A stretch of DNA of 64,000 nt from positions 11,073,501 through 11,137,500 of the forward strand of contig NC_079881.1 in assembly GCF_029227915.1 (NCBI RefSeq), written 5' to 3'. The position numbers were made by a program, and so were the translations under genes. The notes beneath the pieces are model-generated. The model was not told where the DNA came from. It searched no databases and saw nothing but the letters and a program-made list of their open reading frames with translations. How positions within the stretch are numbered: the stretch's first letter is position 1; each line of letters opens with the position of its first letter. This document shows positions 1 through 10,581 of this stretch, piece after piece. This DNA is from Hydractinia symbiolongicarpus. Its lineage: Eukaryota > Cnidaria > Hydrozoa > Anthoathecata > Hydractiniidae.

Positions 1-604
1 GAACATTATATATTCTCTAAAACGAACGACGATATTGTTGTTGTGGGCTTTAACAAACATAAAATCTTCAATATATAAAGAACGTATATGTATTAATTTT
101 TTCTGTCAAAAAGTCTCTCCAAGAACTCGTGTTATTTTGTACCCTGTCTATAGTTTTTTGCAATATATATTTCTTCTGAAAAAGGGTTAAGCCGGATGGT
201 TCTAACTTACGATTTACATAAAAGAAGCGTATCTATATTTTGTCTAAAATCCTAGTTGTGGGAGTTTTCCTATTCCCCTGAAAGTTTGAGTTAACGTCTA
301 CTGTATAGCAAGTAAGCGATTTCAATTCTATAATGATTTAAAACATCTCTCAAAAATACGAATGAGTCCGTTATATTTCTAATATTTGAGTTGTATTACA
401 CTTAAATTTTTTTAATTATATAAACGTTTATTAGAAACCAGGAAGACCATAACTCTAGGTCGGCCTTATCAGATAATATCGGCAACACAATTAATGAATA
501 AAAAATGCACTGTCCCCAGACTCGAAAAAGAGTTTACAGCCGTGAAATACGCTTTATAAACTGTTTACAACATCAGGTGATAAAAATTTAGTAAAAATAA
601 ATAC
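1..604. other. No gene seen at left edge
   Basis: AT-rich sequence with stops in all frames and no recognisable exon, RNA gene or repeat. It lies downstream of the minus-strand transporter gene and may hold its 3'UTR. Confidence 0.5.
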
Positions 605-1915
605 TCACACAAGAATATCTGGATGAATTAGATTATTGCGAAACAGGAAAAGAAAAATTAGTGATAGTAAATTTATAAATATAAACAAAGGCATAAATAT
701 ACTCGCATATTTCATAAAAGTCAAAGATAAAAATGCCCCTAAAATACATCCAATCAGTTCAAGTATTTCACGTATGCTTTCCAGATAACTTTGGTATTTC
801 GACGAGATGAGTTTTGCAAAAATTACAACTAAAAATATCTCTTGGCCAATTTCAAATACACTTAGAGAAACCACGTATAACAACAGCATGCTAACTTTGA
901 CGTTAATGGTAGGGCCACAATAAACAAGTGTGAACTGGATAAATGAAACAATAATAATTGAAACCAGACTGGCAATTTCCAAAGAATATACAGTTACGTT
1001 TCCCATTTTAATTTTGATGCTGAAAATGTACAGCACGATGTTGCAGATTCCATTTAGAACGAAAACATGAGAAACGGTTTGGTATGACATTCCTAAAATA
1101 TCCAATACAAGAACTGGAAGGCCTCGGAAGAATGCAATATTAAGTATGCAACCATAAAATGATATAAATAACATAAACACAATGATTTTTGAGGTTAAGG
1201 CTCCTTTCAAGGCCTTTACTGCGCTGCTTTTTAAATCTTTATGTTTAACGGTTTCGTCTGTTGCTGTAGCTTTCTTCATATCATATTCTCTTGATAGATC
1301 ATGAGCGAAAAATATAACCCATAACTGTGCGACGATCGTTAAAATAAGAAGAACAAGACCTGATATGTTTCCATATGCAATCTGAATTTGGCCAAACCAG
1401 ACGTTTAGATTTGTAAACGGAAGTACAACACACGGTCCCATAACATATCCGACGGCTTTTGAAAACACAAGATAAGTTATCTTGCTTTGTAATTTACAGG
1501 GCGAAAAGGATCTTGCCATTTCCCCTATCATTAATGGTTTCGATATGATAACTGCACCGTTTAAAAGTTTTCCTATAAACGGACATAGTGGTGACCATGG
1601 CAATATATATGTTATACTTCCAAGCATAGAAACAAAGTTTGTAATGATTATAGTCAGTTTGATGCGCCTTGTTTTGTCAGCATATCTTGCCACAACGGAA
1701 GAAAACAACATCGGTAAAATATATATTGCTATGTTGATCAGTCCATAGTATACGTCTGCGTGCTCAGTTTTTATAAGTTTTGTCAAATAAATCCATAATG
1801 TTGCCGTGTTTGCACTTTGTTCAATTCCTCTTAAAAAATAAAGAAACATATATGCAAGAACCGTTGTCCTCCGTTTTCTCTCCCAAATTTTTATATCAAC
1901 ACAATCATTTTCCAT
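605..1915 (-). CDS. Major facilitator superfamily (MFS) transporter, single exon
   Basis: This is an intact 436-residue membrane protein. Hydropathy by eye gives about 12 transmembrane segments, six before and six after a charged central loop near residues 205-235 (DLSREYDMKK and following), the normal MFS layout. The loop after TM2 carries ARYADKTRRIK, the basic loop 2-3 motif typical of MFS. TM5 has GYVMGPCVVLPF, resembling the MFS motif C. The subfamily is uncertain. The GEMAR segment and overall spacing remind me of MFSD8/CLN7-like or SLC46-like animal carriers, but the substrate cannot be read from sequence. The ATG at 1915 is the first in frame. The stop overlaps a GTGAGT, so a further 3' exon is possible, though the 12-TM protein looks complete. 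It is not broken, unlike its minus-strand neighbours. Confidence 0.82.
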   Translation of the reverse strand: MENDCVDIKIWERKRRTTVLAYMFLYFLRGIEQSANTATLWIYLTKLIKTEHADVYYGLINIAIYILPMLFSSVVARYADKTRRIKLTIIITNFVSMLGSITYILPWSPLCPFIGKLLNGAVIISKPLMIGEMARSFSPCKLQSKITYLVFSKAVGYVMGPCVVLPFTNLNVWFGQIQIAYGNISGLVLLILTIVAQLWVIFFAHDLSREYDMKKATATDETVKHKDLKSSAVKALKGALTSKIIVFMLFISFYGCILNIAFFRGLPVLVLDILGMSYQTVSHVFVLNGICNIVLYIFSIKIKMGNVTVYSLEIASLVSIIIVSFIQFTLVYCGPTINVKVSMLLLYVVSLSVFEIGQEIFLVVIFAKLISSKYQSYLESIREILELIGCILGAFLSLTFMKYASIFMPLFIFINLLSLIFLFLFRNNLIHPDILV

Positions 1916-2702
1916 GTCTTGTGTGGTTTGTGGTTACGGCGATTTGTATATATGTTTTCTACAAACTAAATTTATTATATAACTAATTGTATGCCTTTGA
2001 AATAACTCATTTGCATTTACGATGTTTTACGACAATCTGCTTTGCCTGTCAGACAGACCCAATCTTCAAGACAGATTTCCAAGATAAATTTTTAGAACTT
2101 TTTGTGCTTCTTATTCTTATCATACTGATAGACATACAGCATGATATGCTCATATCATGCTGTTAGTTTTATTAAAAAGCTTTCAAACGAAACGTCAAAA
2201 TAGGTGACAACGATAATAGCTTAATTATCCAGGGATTTGATATACACTAATTTTTAACTAATTGGCATTCAATGAAATTCCCAACTGATCTGATTTTCTC
2301 TGGCCAATTAAAAATGTAAACAAATAAAACACAGAATATATATAGTCAGTTTTTAGAGGATGTTTTATAGACACCGCTATTTAATTAGTGTATTCTATTA
2401 GCTCAGTTATTTAGTCCTTAGGGAATGTATTGGTTGTATATATAAAATGCTGATGTGATCATGGCTTAAGAAAAGCTGAACACTTATCGTGACACATCTC
2501 TTTTTACTTTCAAATGCTTTAATTTGACATGTCTAACTATCTACTATTAAGAGATTATATTCAATGTCAAGTATGATTAGGTATGCGAGGATCCAATGAT
2601 TCCATGGAATTGTTAGCCAATACAATTTTGTTTTAAGCAACTATGTTGTCAAAAGTGTTTATAGAAACAACAGTAATAAAAAAACGGATAGGTTGAAAAC
2701 TC
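1916..2702. other. Intergenic, no gene seen
   Basis: AT-rich DNA between the transporter start and the LRR pseudogene 3' end. It should contain the transporter promoter. On the minus strand an acceptor-like TTTAG lies some tens of bases upstream of the transporter ATG. I see no open frame of note and no repeat. Confidence 0.4.
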
Positions 2703-4992
2703 TTAGTGTGTTGGATGATTTCCTCTGAATGGTATTTTGAGTAACTTTTTTAAGTAACTCTCTAATCTCAATGAACTAATGTCTTTTAATTCGTTTTCAG
2801 CTAAATATATCTTCTCCAGATTTTTATTCTCTGACAACAATTTTTCAACATGTTTTAAACGGTCCTGTGACAAATCCAAGTATTTCAAAACTATCATTTT
2901 CTTAAGCGGAGTGGAATATATGTTTGAAATTTGATAAGTTTTAGATCAAGTTTTAATAGTTTCGAAAGTTTTGAAAAGCTTAAAATCACCTCGAATTTGT
3001 TGCCGCTTGAGTCCAAATAATTCAAGTTGATGGTATTGTCAAACAAACCTTCTGGTAAAGTGTCTAAAAGATTATTTGCGATGTTGAGACTTGTAATTTG
3101 TGACAGTCCAGCAAATTCGTCACCGTTGAACCGTTTGATATAGTTGTTTTGACTTAATTTGTCTAAGACGCCCAAATTTGTTAATATTGTCAAATGTTTT
3201 CAGTTGAATTTTAGAAAGGTCTAATGTATTCAACGACACTAAATCTGCAAATACGTGGTCTTCGGTAATTTTGAGCCAATTATTGCTGATATTTAAGGTT
3301 ACATACCTAAAAATATCAGCAATAATTGACTCAAAAACACGCAAAAATTTCAAATTATTAAATGACTCATTGTCAGTAAATCTTATTTTATTTTTACGCA
3401 GATATACCCTGCTTTGACATATTGAACTATTAAACATTCCATATCGAATTTTTTGATGCAATTACCCTCAATATTCAAGCTTCGTAAATTCTTAAACTTT
3501 CTCAGAAATACCTCTTCTATATTCCCCAGGCGCGTTATTTTTCAGATTGATGTCTTTAATACTTAGCATTTCAGGGAAGGTTGAAGTTGATACTTTAGAC
3601 ATTCTATTGTTATCCAAGGAGAGCCGTCTTAGGCTCTTCATACCATAGAATGCGTTGTGTGTTAATGTTACTATTTTGTTACTGCTCAAATCGATGTCAT
3701 TTAACTTTTTCAGTGGAGGAAATTTATTTGGAGGAGTTTAGTTATGTGGTTTTTATTGAAGTATAAAAGGCATAAGGACGAAACAAAGACTGTATTTTTA
3801 AAGACATTATTTCGTTGTTGCCCAAATATAATTTCAGCAACTTTGGCAGTCCTCTGGAAAAAGAATTTTTTACCATTTTGATGTAATCAGAATTGATGCA
3901 TAGATCTGTTAATCGAGAGGTTTTGTTAAAAAAAGCGAAATCAATCTCAGCTAATTTGTTGTGTGACAAATTAACAGATATCAGATTTTGTAAACCTCGA
4001 AAAGGTGCAAATGCATGAGCATCAATTCTGGTAATAATATTATTATCCAATTATAAATTTGTGAGAGACTTACATTCTTCAAATGTTCCATCTTCCAACA
4101 TCCCAATGTTATTATGTGAAAGTCTTAAAGTTGACATGTTACCCAGTTGGTTTAATACACCACGATTGATGGATTTTATCAAGCTGTTTTAGAGATATAA
4201 TGTTTTCAACTTCTTAAGCTGTGAAATGCATTTTGTTCGATGTTGGTGATGATGTTTTCATGTAGGTCGAGAAATAATAAATTTGTTAATCCATAAAACG
4301 TGTTTTTCTTTTAAAGAATCATAAGTTTGTTATTGTATAAGAACAAGTCCCGTAACTTTCTACTTAAATCAACGAATTGTAAGTATGTCGCTTGTCTGCA
4401 AAATACCTGTTCCAACCTTTTGATTTTATCGCTGAAAAGAATAAAAGAATGCACTTTTGTTTTTAAGTGTGCCATATTGTAAATCTGCAATCAAGTTATT
4501 TACCAGATGGACGTATTTTAAATGTGACAAATTGTCAAATGTTGACCTCGATAATGTCTGTATTGCATTGTTATTCAAATAAAAATACTTCAGGACAGAA
4601 TCCTTAGACATTATCAAATCGATATAATTAATGTTTTACCAGAAAGATGTAAGGATGAGAGGTAGCGCAGGTTTGAAAATCCTTCTTCAGAAATGATTTC
4701 TCCAATTTGTTTCTTTGCAGTGCTAAATATTCCAATTATATCTAGGTCAAGTCCGTAAATGTTTTTGAATGCAGTACATATAGTGGTAAAAAATTTATAA
4801 CTAAACTCGTGAGAAATAAAGAATACTCCCACGGTTGTCTCAAATTACCTCACTGAGACGTTTTATTTTTCCAAATCGTTAAAAGAAAAAATCAGGAATT
4901 TCTTTTAATTTCGGAAACTTCACTTTTAATGTTTTCAACTCATATACGGCGCCCAACCAAAAAGGCAAATGCTCTGGAAAAATGGTATGCAT
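2703..4992 (-). pseudogene. Degenerate leucine-rich-repeat (LRR) gene
   Basis: Read on the minus strand from about 4990 to 2703, fragments in shifting frames all encode LRR units of the LxxLxLxxNxLxxL type. Examples are HLKYVHLVNNLIADL (near 4500), NLISVNLSHNKLAEI (near 3980), SLRRLSLDNNRMSKV (near 3620), ITSLNIANNLLDTL (near 3090) and VLKYLDLSQDRLKHV (near 2880). At least ten repeats are visible, split by several frameshifts and stops (breaks near 4617, 4430, 3740, 3490 and 2895). The parent was probably an extracellular LRR protein of Toll/chaoptin/slit-like style, but no signal peptide, transmembrane segment or TIR domain is visible. The 5' end stops at about 4990-5000, where retroelement sequence begins. 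That suggests truncation or interruption by the element. Spliceosomal introns cannot account for all breaks, because LRR sequence runs continuously across the frame changes. Confidence 0.75.
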
Positions 4993-5002
4993 TAGAAAAA
5001 GA

Positions 5003-7440
5003 CTAGTCAGTTGCCCGCGAAAACATCCACGTGTTCGCCCGTCCTTTTTTACCGCACTGTGTGCGTCTCGCTACTTGCGCAGCTAAGCTACCATTTTGCA
5101 TGACAGACGTGGCATATCTTTCATTTTTGAATGCTGTTGTCAAAGTTTTTCCAAATAGTGTTATCAGTGAGCAAAGCCAGTTAAATTCTCCTGCCCAGTT
5201 GGAAGTGAAGGCATCAACTCCTCCCGTGTTAGGACAATAGAATTTTTTCTTCCTTGTGTTTAATTCGTCGGAAAATCTATCAAAAGTTACCAATTATTTG
5301 TGTCCGGTGATTTTGCAATTACATCTGATGTGACGTTCAATTCCCTAAGAATCCAAGTTGCGTGTAGTGAAATGTCGTTAGTGCTGCATAGGCTGTAAAT
5401 TTAAATGGCTAAATTTTTTAAGTGCTCTTTTGTGCTTCCTGCCTCAATGATTCTAGTAACATTGATATTGTCAGTATACCACTGGACTGTTTCTTTTTTT
5501 AAGAGATGAGAAAGAGACTGTAAAACTGAGCGACTGCTGTAAGTTCGCGGTAAGTAGAACTGTGCTTTTTCTCGAGATAGGTGAAAAATCTTTTCGCAAC
5601 AACGTTTCCTAATTTTTCTATCACATAACCTCCGTATTTCTTGCCGCTGGCGTCCGAATATACGACTTTTGAAATCGTAGGATTATGTTTGATAGGAGGT
5701 TCATTTCCAAAAATTCAGTTCGCAAAGCCTCGGGAGTGCAGTATAAACTATATTAAGAATAAGGTTTCGATATAATAATACATTTGTCTGGTAAAGAGCC
5801 GAGCCAACGGGCCGATTGCTGGGGACATCGATATAATATGATCCGTAATTCTCGAGGTTTGTTTTGGTGATACAATGGGTTTGCTTAAACTGACTTGGAT
5901 CAACTGGAGCAAATTTTGAATTTTGTGTGGCGGCACTGAAAATTCCATGAGGGTTGTATTGATTTGAAAACGACGCCACGAGCTAAAATGTCTCTAATTT
6001 TTAGTATATCAAAATATGATCGGCATCCAGCTCTTCCATCGTCTAAGTACAACATACATCGTATTCCTTGAGCTCGCCATTTTTGACTAGCGGTTTGAGG
6101 GTTTTCGTAAAAATGAAACATGCGCTAGCTAAGCCAAATGGTAACACTAAGTAAACATAATATTTAGTTGTTCCGTCCACAAAAGTCAATGAAAATCCTA
6201 AATATTTCCAGTCGTCTTTAGAAATTGGGATATGATGATAACCGCTTTTGATGTCGAAAGAAAATAATAATCCTTCTCAAAAATACCAGATACGGTGTTA
6301 ATGTTTTCGTACTTAAACTTTGTTACATCTAAATACTTATTTACGTGGCTTAAGTCCAAAACGAGTCTCAATTTTTTGTTCTTAGTTGCAACAGTCAAAA
6401 GGGTTCACACAATAAGGTGGATTTTCGACTTCTTTAATGCAATCGTTTTGTGAGGTCGCTTATAGTATTTCCAATAAACCTTTTCTCTTGAGACTAGATA
6501 AATTGTTTCTGGCCGAATGAAGGTAGAGTCGATAAAAACGGTAAACGATACCCATTTTTCACGGTGTTTAAGACAAATGGGGGCGCCTGTAATTCTTTTT
6601 CCCAAAAATCTTAGTGTGCCGTAATCTTACCAGCGACAGAAGCTTGAGGTTTGGTAGTTTCTAGAATCACATTATCCGGGGGGAACCAAGGAAAATTGTA
6701 ACAAATAAATATTAACATATTTAATTTACTGTAAACACGTGTGTCTAATAAAGAAAATAGAAAATTACAAAAATGAATGTTCTTATTTCTTTCTATCTGT
6801 AGAAATCGCAGAAGATATTGATGCTGAAGTACCTTTTGAATGGAATGGGCAATGTGTGGAATAATACCCTACGCGTCTACAGTTATAGCAAGTCACATTG
6901 TCCATGAAATATCGTTCGCCAGAGCTTTTAGGCTTATTGCTCATAGTGTCATTGGCCTTGTTCTTTTTGATTTTGTCCCTAACTTCGCGAGCAGATTTCA
7001 CAGTTTTTAAGTCGTTTTTCCTCATCAGAGCCGGATACAAGATTGGCGTTCTCAAATTCTCGAGCTGTCAACAAATCCTCCCTGTCTGCAATCCTTATCA
7101 ATTTTATTCGCAATAAGACTAGTTTCTTACCTTTTTTTAAGCACTCTTTTGCTGTGTTTAATTCATTTTCTTTAAGGGCTGCCAAGGAATTGTCAATGAT
7201 ATGCAGGATTTTTACTGCAGCATTATATTCCCAGTTGCCTTTTTGTTGCAATGGTCCATGTTTCATCTTGGGCTTTCATTCCATTCTGGCTTTCAGCTTG
7301 TCCACATGTCCAGATGATTGTTCTGCAACTGCAACAGCGGCTTTGACTATTGTTGGCTGAGTCTCTCAATGGTTTTGGCGATCACGTCTTTCATGTTTAT
7401 GACTTGGCGGGATGAATTATTGGGTGCTTGTTCCATGATG
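5003..7440 (-). mobile_element. Degenerate DIRS/Ngaro-type retroelement (gag, RT, RNase H remnants)
   Basis: On the minus strand, in order, are gag-like pieces (about 7440-6783), reverse transcriptase pieces (about 6605-5700) and an RNase H-to-linker piece (5293-5003). The RT shows KKLRLVLDLSHVNKYLD, a segment equivalent to the LPFGL block, an FTK-type segment and a YLDDG catalytic motif near 6030. The TFDRFSDELNTRKKKFYCP segment near 5270 and the following VDAFTSNW resemble the conserved block after RNase H in DIRS/Ngaro elements (family knowledge). All frames are broken by stops and frameshifts, so the copy is dead. I saw no tyrosine recombinase, methyltransferase-like domain or terminal repeats, so the 3' part is missing. 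It sits directly against the LRR pseudogene. It could instead be another element class with a similar RT, but the combined blocks favour DIRS/Ngaro. Confidence 0.72.
6783..7440 (-). pseudogene. gag-like remnant with altered zinc knuckle
   Basis: This is the first open part of the retroelement on the minus strand. It begins near 7434 with a MEQAPNNSSRQ-type start and passes through at least two frame changes. It ends in a Lys/Arg-rich stretch followed by a single zinc-knuckle-like motif, CYNCRRVGYYSTHC (near 6880-6840). The spacing matches CX2CX4HX4C, except that the histidine position is tyrosine. The upstream part is alanine- and lysine-rich and probably helical. The frame breaks and changed ligand mean it is not expected to work. 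The gag assignment rests on position upstream of the RT and on the knuckle. Confidence 0.6.
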
Positions 7441-8138
7441 TACGACGATGATGAACTGCTGACACCGAGTTAACTTTCCAGCATAATGAAGGATCGAGGA
7501 ATTAGCATGTCAAGCATAGCTTATATATGAAAGTTATTGCGCTCGCGTGCGTGCTGCGCATGAGTAGCGAAAGCGATAAACATTCGTGCAGAATGGTCAA
7601 GAAACTCGATTTTCGTCAATTTTCGATTGTAGGAAATCCCGTTTATAATATAGATGTAGCGCAATTGCTGTGGCAGAAAAATTATTATCAGGTTGGAGAA
7701 ACATTAAGTTACCTATTTCTTGTTTGTTTGGGTTTAATGTTTATCCTTGATTAGAGGATTCAAATACGTTGAGTCTCGGAATCAAGCAAGTATAAAAAGC
7801 AATTAAAAAACGCTCATATATAGTAGGTGGGGTTATCGTTTTACGCGAATTTTTTTAATGACTTTATGTGACTTAATGACTTCTGATAAAGTGTATTATC
7901 CTTGTGGGTGAATTTTGCGGGACCAATTACCCAGGGAGGGGGGGGGGGGGGCGGTGAATTACTTCAAGTGGCCATTTTCCGGCTACCGTGTAGTTTTTCT
8001 GTTTACGCAGTTTGGTTCGCGAAACATGGCGTCAGTAGCTGCCGTGACTTCTGGTTTTTCACGTTTTCATGATATCACAATACACCTTTACGATAATTCG
8101 GGAAAACTAACACTCCATCGCAGCTAATTATGGGATCG
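7441..8138. other. Non-coding stretch with poly-G run
   Basis: There is no convincing gene here. A G-rich run (G14 preceded by GGGA, about 7934-7954) could form quadruplex structure or be an assembly weak point. An ATG at 8025 in good context opens only 33 codons before a stop and matches nothing I know. The local base composition is more CpG-containing than its surroundings, so a promoter or 5' exon is possible but unsupported. Confidence 0.35.
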
Positions 8139-8139
8139 G

Positions 8140-8238
8140 AGGAGGTAAACAACACACTTTTATAAGAGTTTATTAAGGAGAAAACACGCTTTCGTCTCTA
8201 GCTAACAAACTCTCATAAAAACACGTTTTTACCTCCTT
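8140..8238. repeat. Imperfect inverted repeat (MITE-like hairpin)
   Basis: The left arm (about 8140-8172, beginning AGGAGGTAAACAACAC) and right arm (about 8204-8238, ending TTTTTACCTCCTT) are near-perfect reverse complements over roughly 32 bases. A loop of about 30 bases separates them. This is a foldback of the kind seen in miniature inverted-repeat elements. No clear target-site duplication is visible, so identity as a transposon is an inference. Confidence 0.6.
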
Positions 8239-10554
8239 TTTTCTGGTATTGTAAAACGATGGAGAGCCATGTAGGAACGCATATAGCTAATATATATAAT
8301 AAAATTAAACCAAATCGCTGAATAGACCTTTTTGAATGTTTACGTCTTTGTGGCTCTAACAACTGCGTGGCAGGCAGAAAGATCTGGAAGCTTGCTGAAG
8401 AAAGGTCTTTTTTAGCCCATTTCTTTCAACAGAAACATTCTTGAGGCTTTAACATATTATTGTGTGTAGATAGATAACTTCTGATTGGCACGTATTCATA
8501 TAAATTGGTAATAATACCTTTGTGCGAAAAAACAGACTAAAAAGGATCTTACTCTTACCTTCTTAGGGCCCGCATCTTCTGAAAGGGCTTACCGCAGAAA
8601 ATGTAAACATTTTAAAGGTCTATAGCTAAATAAAGCTAAACTAGAAAAAAATTCATAATACACAATATGATGGGTTTGAAGTAAGAGAACTAAGATTCTA
8701 TGAAAGATTGAACCCCTATTTATGAAAAGATGACTGCGTTGAACAACTTGTTTTCCCATAATAGATAGCTATAATAGATCCCATAACAGATAGACCCTTA
8801 AAAAAAGGACCTGTAATTGGTTTAAAAGTATCTTATGAGATTTTCCAACCTGAGAGAATAGCTAGCTCTAAAGGCTCCTCTCAGCCAAAAAGAGGATGCT
8901 GATAAGCCGCAAGCTGCATTATGTAAAGGGCAAGTTTAGATGACTTTTTGAATTGAATTGGCGTTTGTCTTCCGAAAATTGCTCGCACTAAATTGAATTC
9001 ACGCGAACCTGCCTGGAGCATTCCTGAAATGCAATTTCTTGTAATATGCCATGCTGTTAGAAGAATGTTAGAAGGTGCTAGAAGGTAAAAAAGTTGTTTA
9101 TCAATTGTATTGTATCAATACCCTGTATTGGCACCCTTGTGATGCTGGGAAAAGTGACATGTGGTATATTTTGATTAATTATTTATTATTTTATTAATTT
9201 GCAATAGGCGTTAGCTAAATCATTCTTTGTATGCTAAGTTTGAGGAAAGTTGCAACATATTTGTATTATATCGCCCTATATGTATATTCACAAAATTTGA
9301 TTACAAACTGAAGACATGAAATTAAGAGGCTTGGGACGAGCAAACGAGTGTCATTTTGGCATCTATGCATTTATAAAATTTAAAGCACATCCCTTAACTA
9401 AAATTACTGATGAGAGAAATTGTCAAAATTTGCTATTACTTAAATATGACATAATAATTTTTGCAGCATAATTAAATCTGAAGTTCTTCAAATGTAAATA
9501 TCTTGAGATTGAAAAGAGCTTTTTAAAAAATTTAGAAAGACTTGTTAACATATAAGTCCAACATCATTTTATACCTCACATTCCCTTTAAAAGCAACATG
9601 TATCAAGCGAACTGCTTCATGCAATATTAGGTATAACTATAAGTATAACACAGAACTGACTGTAAAAGATGGCAATATACATAATACTCTTCTGATAACA
9701 AATTTGACAACCAGAATGGGGCTTCTGCTGCCTAAACTTGCTTAAAGGTATCTTGCGGTACTTTTGCTAGTTATACTTGAAAGGTTTTCATGAGAAATTC
9801 CCAATAACATATTCACACTTTTGTTAAACGTTCATGTAACCCCAGAAATCGTTTTTTAAATATTGGTTTTTCTTGCTACCTTCAGAGCTTCTTCAATTTT
9901 TTTGTTTGTTAAAAATTTCAGACTAGCTGCATTCTTTTTTCCGTCACACGTTATTTTGTGTACCACGCAAATTAATGACTTTTATTTGCTTTAATTAATG
10001 ACTTTCATAGCTAAAAACAATAAATATGTCCTCAATCCCAGGGTTTGTTATACATAAAAATCCTTGGGGACAAGGTTTCCTAAGTTACTTAGTACATGAT
10101 ATATTATATTGATTAAATAAAAACCAAGATTGTGTAAGTGCCTTACACAGTATAAGAGAGGGAAATCACTGTCTAATCAAAGTTTTTTTCTTCTGATATT
10201 TTTTCAATATGTTGCGTGTTTCCTAATGCATGGCTTTATTTATTCGATGTATAAAAATTAGGTGCTGTTTTACAGGTTTACCAAGGTGATGATGTAAAGG
10301 TGGTGATGTATTTGTACCTATCCAGTTTGACATTTTAATCCTATTTACATGAATATAAATATTTGGCGATCCTGATTATCATTATTCATACCAGCAATTG
10401 TGTATGAGCTTCTAACTTGTGATGTCAAAATTTTACATAATTATGGACAAACTTTCTATATATAAATCCTATCAGAAACCAATGAAGACTTTTCTAAAAG
10501 GTATAAGCAATTCATAGATAACTTTTAAAGGAAGAGTCAATCCTTTTATTGCAG
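8239..10554. other. Intergenic/5' flank of ELAC2, no gene seen
   Basis: About 2.3 kb of AT-rich sequence without recognisable exons. It may hold the ELAC2 promoter and any 5'UTR exon. I saw no strong TATA box, CpG-rich promoter or known repeat. Confidence 0.4.
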
Positions 10555-10566
10555 TTTAAGTATTTT

Positions 10567-10581
10567 AGGTTAGTACAGAAA
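10567..10581 (+). promoter_or_regulatory. 3' splice acceptor-like site just before ELAC2 ATG
   Basis: TATTTTAG ends at 10568, with a second candidate TTGCAG ending at 10554. The AG is 13 bases before the ELAC2 start codon. It would fit a 5'UTR intron, a missing upstream coding exon, or a spliced-leader acceptor. Confidence 0.5.

Noticed and set aside
1482-1748. Plus-strand ORF of 88 codons
   Set aside because: Antisense shadow of the MFS transporter.
5031-5240. Plus-strand ORF of 69 codons
   Set aside because: Shadow of the minus-strand RNase H-type sequence of the retroelement.
8025-8126. Start of a gene at an ATG in good context (MASVAAVTSG)
   Set aside because: Stops after 33 codons with no clear donor before the stop and no recognisable homology.
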